The notes under the pieces were generated by a model, which was not told where the DNA came from, did not search any database, and worked only from the letters and a program-made list of their open reading frames with translations. This document shows positions 63,388-64,000 of a stretch of 64,000 nucleotides of DNA, piece by piece (within the stretch, counting starts at the first letter, position 1; each line of letters opens with the position of its first letter). The DNA comes from UBA1794 sp050946375. GTDB lineage: Bacteria > Bacteroidota > Bacteroidia > Bacteroidales > Bacteroidaceae. The stretch is from assembly GCA_050946375.1 (NCBI GenBank), contig JBMNUT010000002.1, positions 223,019 through 287,018 on the forward strand, in the 5' to 3' direction. The position numbers and the translations under genes were made by a program.

Positions 63388-64000
63388 CAAGAGCTGACAA
63401 AGGCCTTCTCTCTTTTTGAGGGGAGCAAACACCCGCATCACATTGAAGCGGCACAGGACGTGGCGGAAGAACTTTTCGCCCTGCTTACCGAAGCAAAAAC
63501 AGTTTATCTCCAGGATGTCAAAATCTACGGCAAACAGTATTGCCGTTATGTGGAGGATTTCGTGAACAGTCACCGGTATATTGACTGCAACAACGCTGTC
63601 TGCCGGAACTACCACGAAATGAACATCCACATCGTCAAGGGACTGCTGACTGACTGTCCCCACCTTATCCAACCGCTTTTTTCCGCCCCGAGCCTTTCTT
63701 TCGAGGAGTGCATGGAACTGAAGCGGAAGTATGACACATCGGAACTGGCATCCTCCGATTGTAATCCGGCAAAGTTTTCATTTCTTTCTTTTGACTGCAG
63801 CCTTTCACGCGAACAACTGGCCGGTATCGTTTCTTGCGCCAACACTTATCATCTGTTCTGCTCTTCCGTAACCATTGACGACATGGAATCTCTCTTCTCC
63901 TGCAAGAGAGGTTTCAGCCTTCGGGTGAACAGCGTGCGCCGTGTGGCTATCCTGTTCGATGCCCTTCTTGAGCATTCCTTTATTCAGGCCCAATGGCAGA
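63388..64000 (+). CDS. Unrecognised protein, 5' part only, start uncertain
   Basis: A frame is open from after a TGA (63385-63387) to the window edge, 204 codons, reading QELTKAFSLFEGSKHPHHIE and on. Coding character is good: balanced codon choice, cysteines and aromatics, no stops. There is no ATG at the beginning. The nearest upstream ATG (63384) is in another frame and stops after 11 codons; deleting one A after it would join ATG to this frame. So either the start is a non-ATG codon (CTG 63394) or there is a one-base insertion. Located 130 bases after the integrase, so probably element cargo. No family recognised. Confidence 0.55.

Noticed and set aside
1..64000. tRNA or rRNA genes
   Set aside because: I looked for T-loop and 3'-end patterns in all gene gaps and found none I could support.

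Overview
This 64 kb window is chromosomal DNA from a GC-rich member of the Bacteroidales. The evidence is the promoter class (TAnnTTTG at about -7, sometimes TTTG about 20 bases upstream), the lack of Shine-Dalgarno sequences, a type IX secretion C-terminal domain, DUF4369/TlpA-like lipoproteins, a fasciclin lipoprotein, class III glutamine synthetase, LL-diaminopimelate aminotransferase, a malic enzyme fused to a phosphotransacetylase-like domain, and a Bacteroides-type tyrosine recombinase. I cannot assign a genus.

Layout. 1-9.1 kb: 5' part of rnr (-), a GH29 fucosidase lipoprotein, an epimerase / PAP2 phosphatase / GH43 run (+), and a type IX cargo protein (-). 9.4-23.3 kb, all on minus: an acidic small protein with aroC, then lptF/G-ribBA-aspC, an outer-membrane barrel, mltG, and a GH127 enzyme with uvrA. 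23.6-31.1 kb (-): purL, an Omp85-type barrel, pnp. 31.3-33.6 kb (+): a thioredoxin-fold lipoprotein without its cysteines, then greA and a HIT protein. 33.9-40.3 kb (-): a fasciclin lipoprotein, then thioesterase, two TlpA-like thioredoxins and a DUF3298 protein. 40.4-51 kb (+): nitrogen and central metabolism (maeB, gdhA, dapF-dapL, glnN), with a candidate structured RNA and a BspA-like repeat protein in between. 51-57 kb: a secreted zinc-ribbon protein, rlpA (-), a two-receiver plus PPDK_N protein and an acyltransferase. 56.9-61.7 kb (-): a type III restriction-modification locus broken in both subunits. 62.1-64 kb (+): a tyrosine recombinase and the start of what is probably its mobile element.

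The most unusual signal is a dispersed family of short arrays with strict 22-base phasing (AAAAG, GC-rich core, CTTT). There are 18 of them between 1.4 and 47.2 kb: between genes, in leaders, forming terminators, and inside three reading frames (uvrA, lptF/G, the PAP2 gene). I see none in the last 16.8 kb, which includes the restriction-modification and integrase segment. Other points of note are a 71-base direct repeat flanking the type IX cargo gene, an intrinsic-terminator hairpin in the greA leader, a roughly 330-base structured RNA candidate with its own promoter and terminator, and a mod gene whose AT-rich specificity region ends exactly at the frameshift that kills it.

Coordinates and translations were read by eye. 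Family names rest on recognised motifs, not on database searches.
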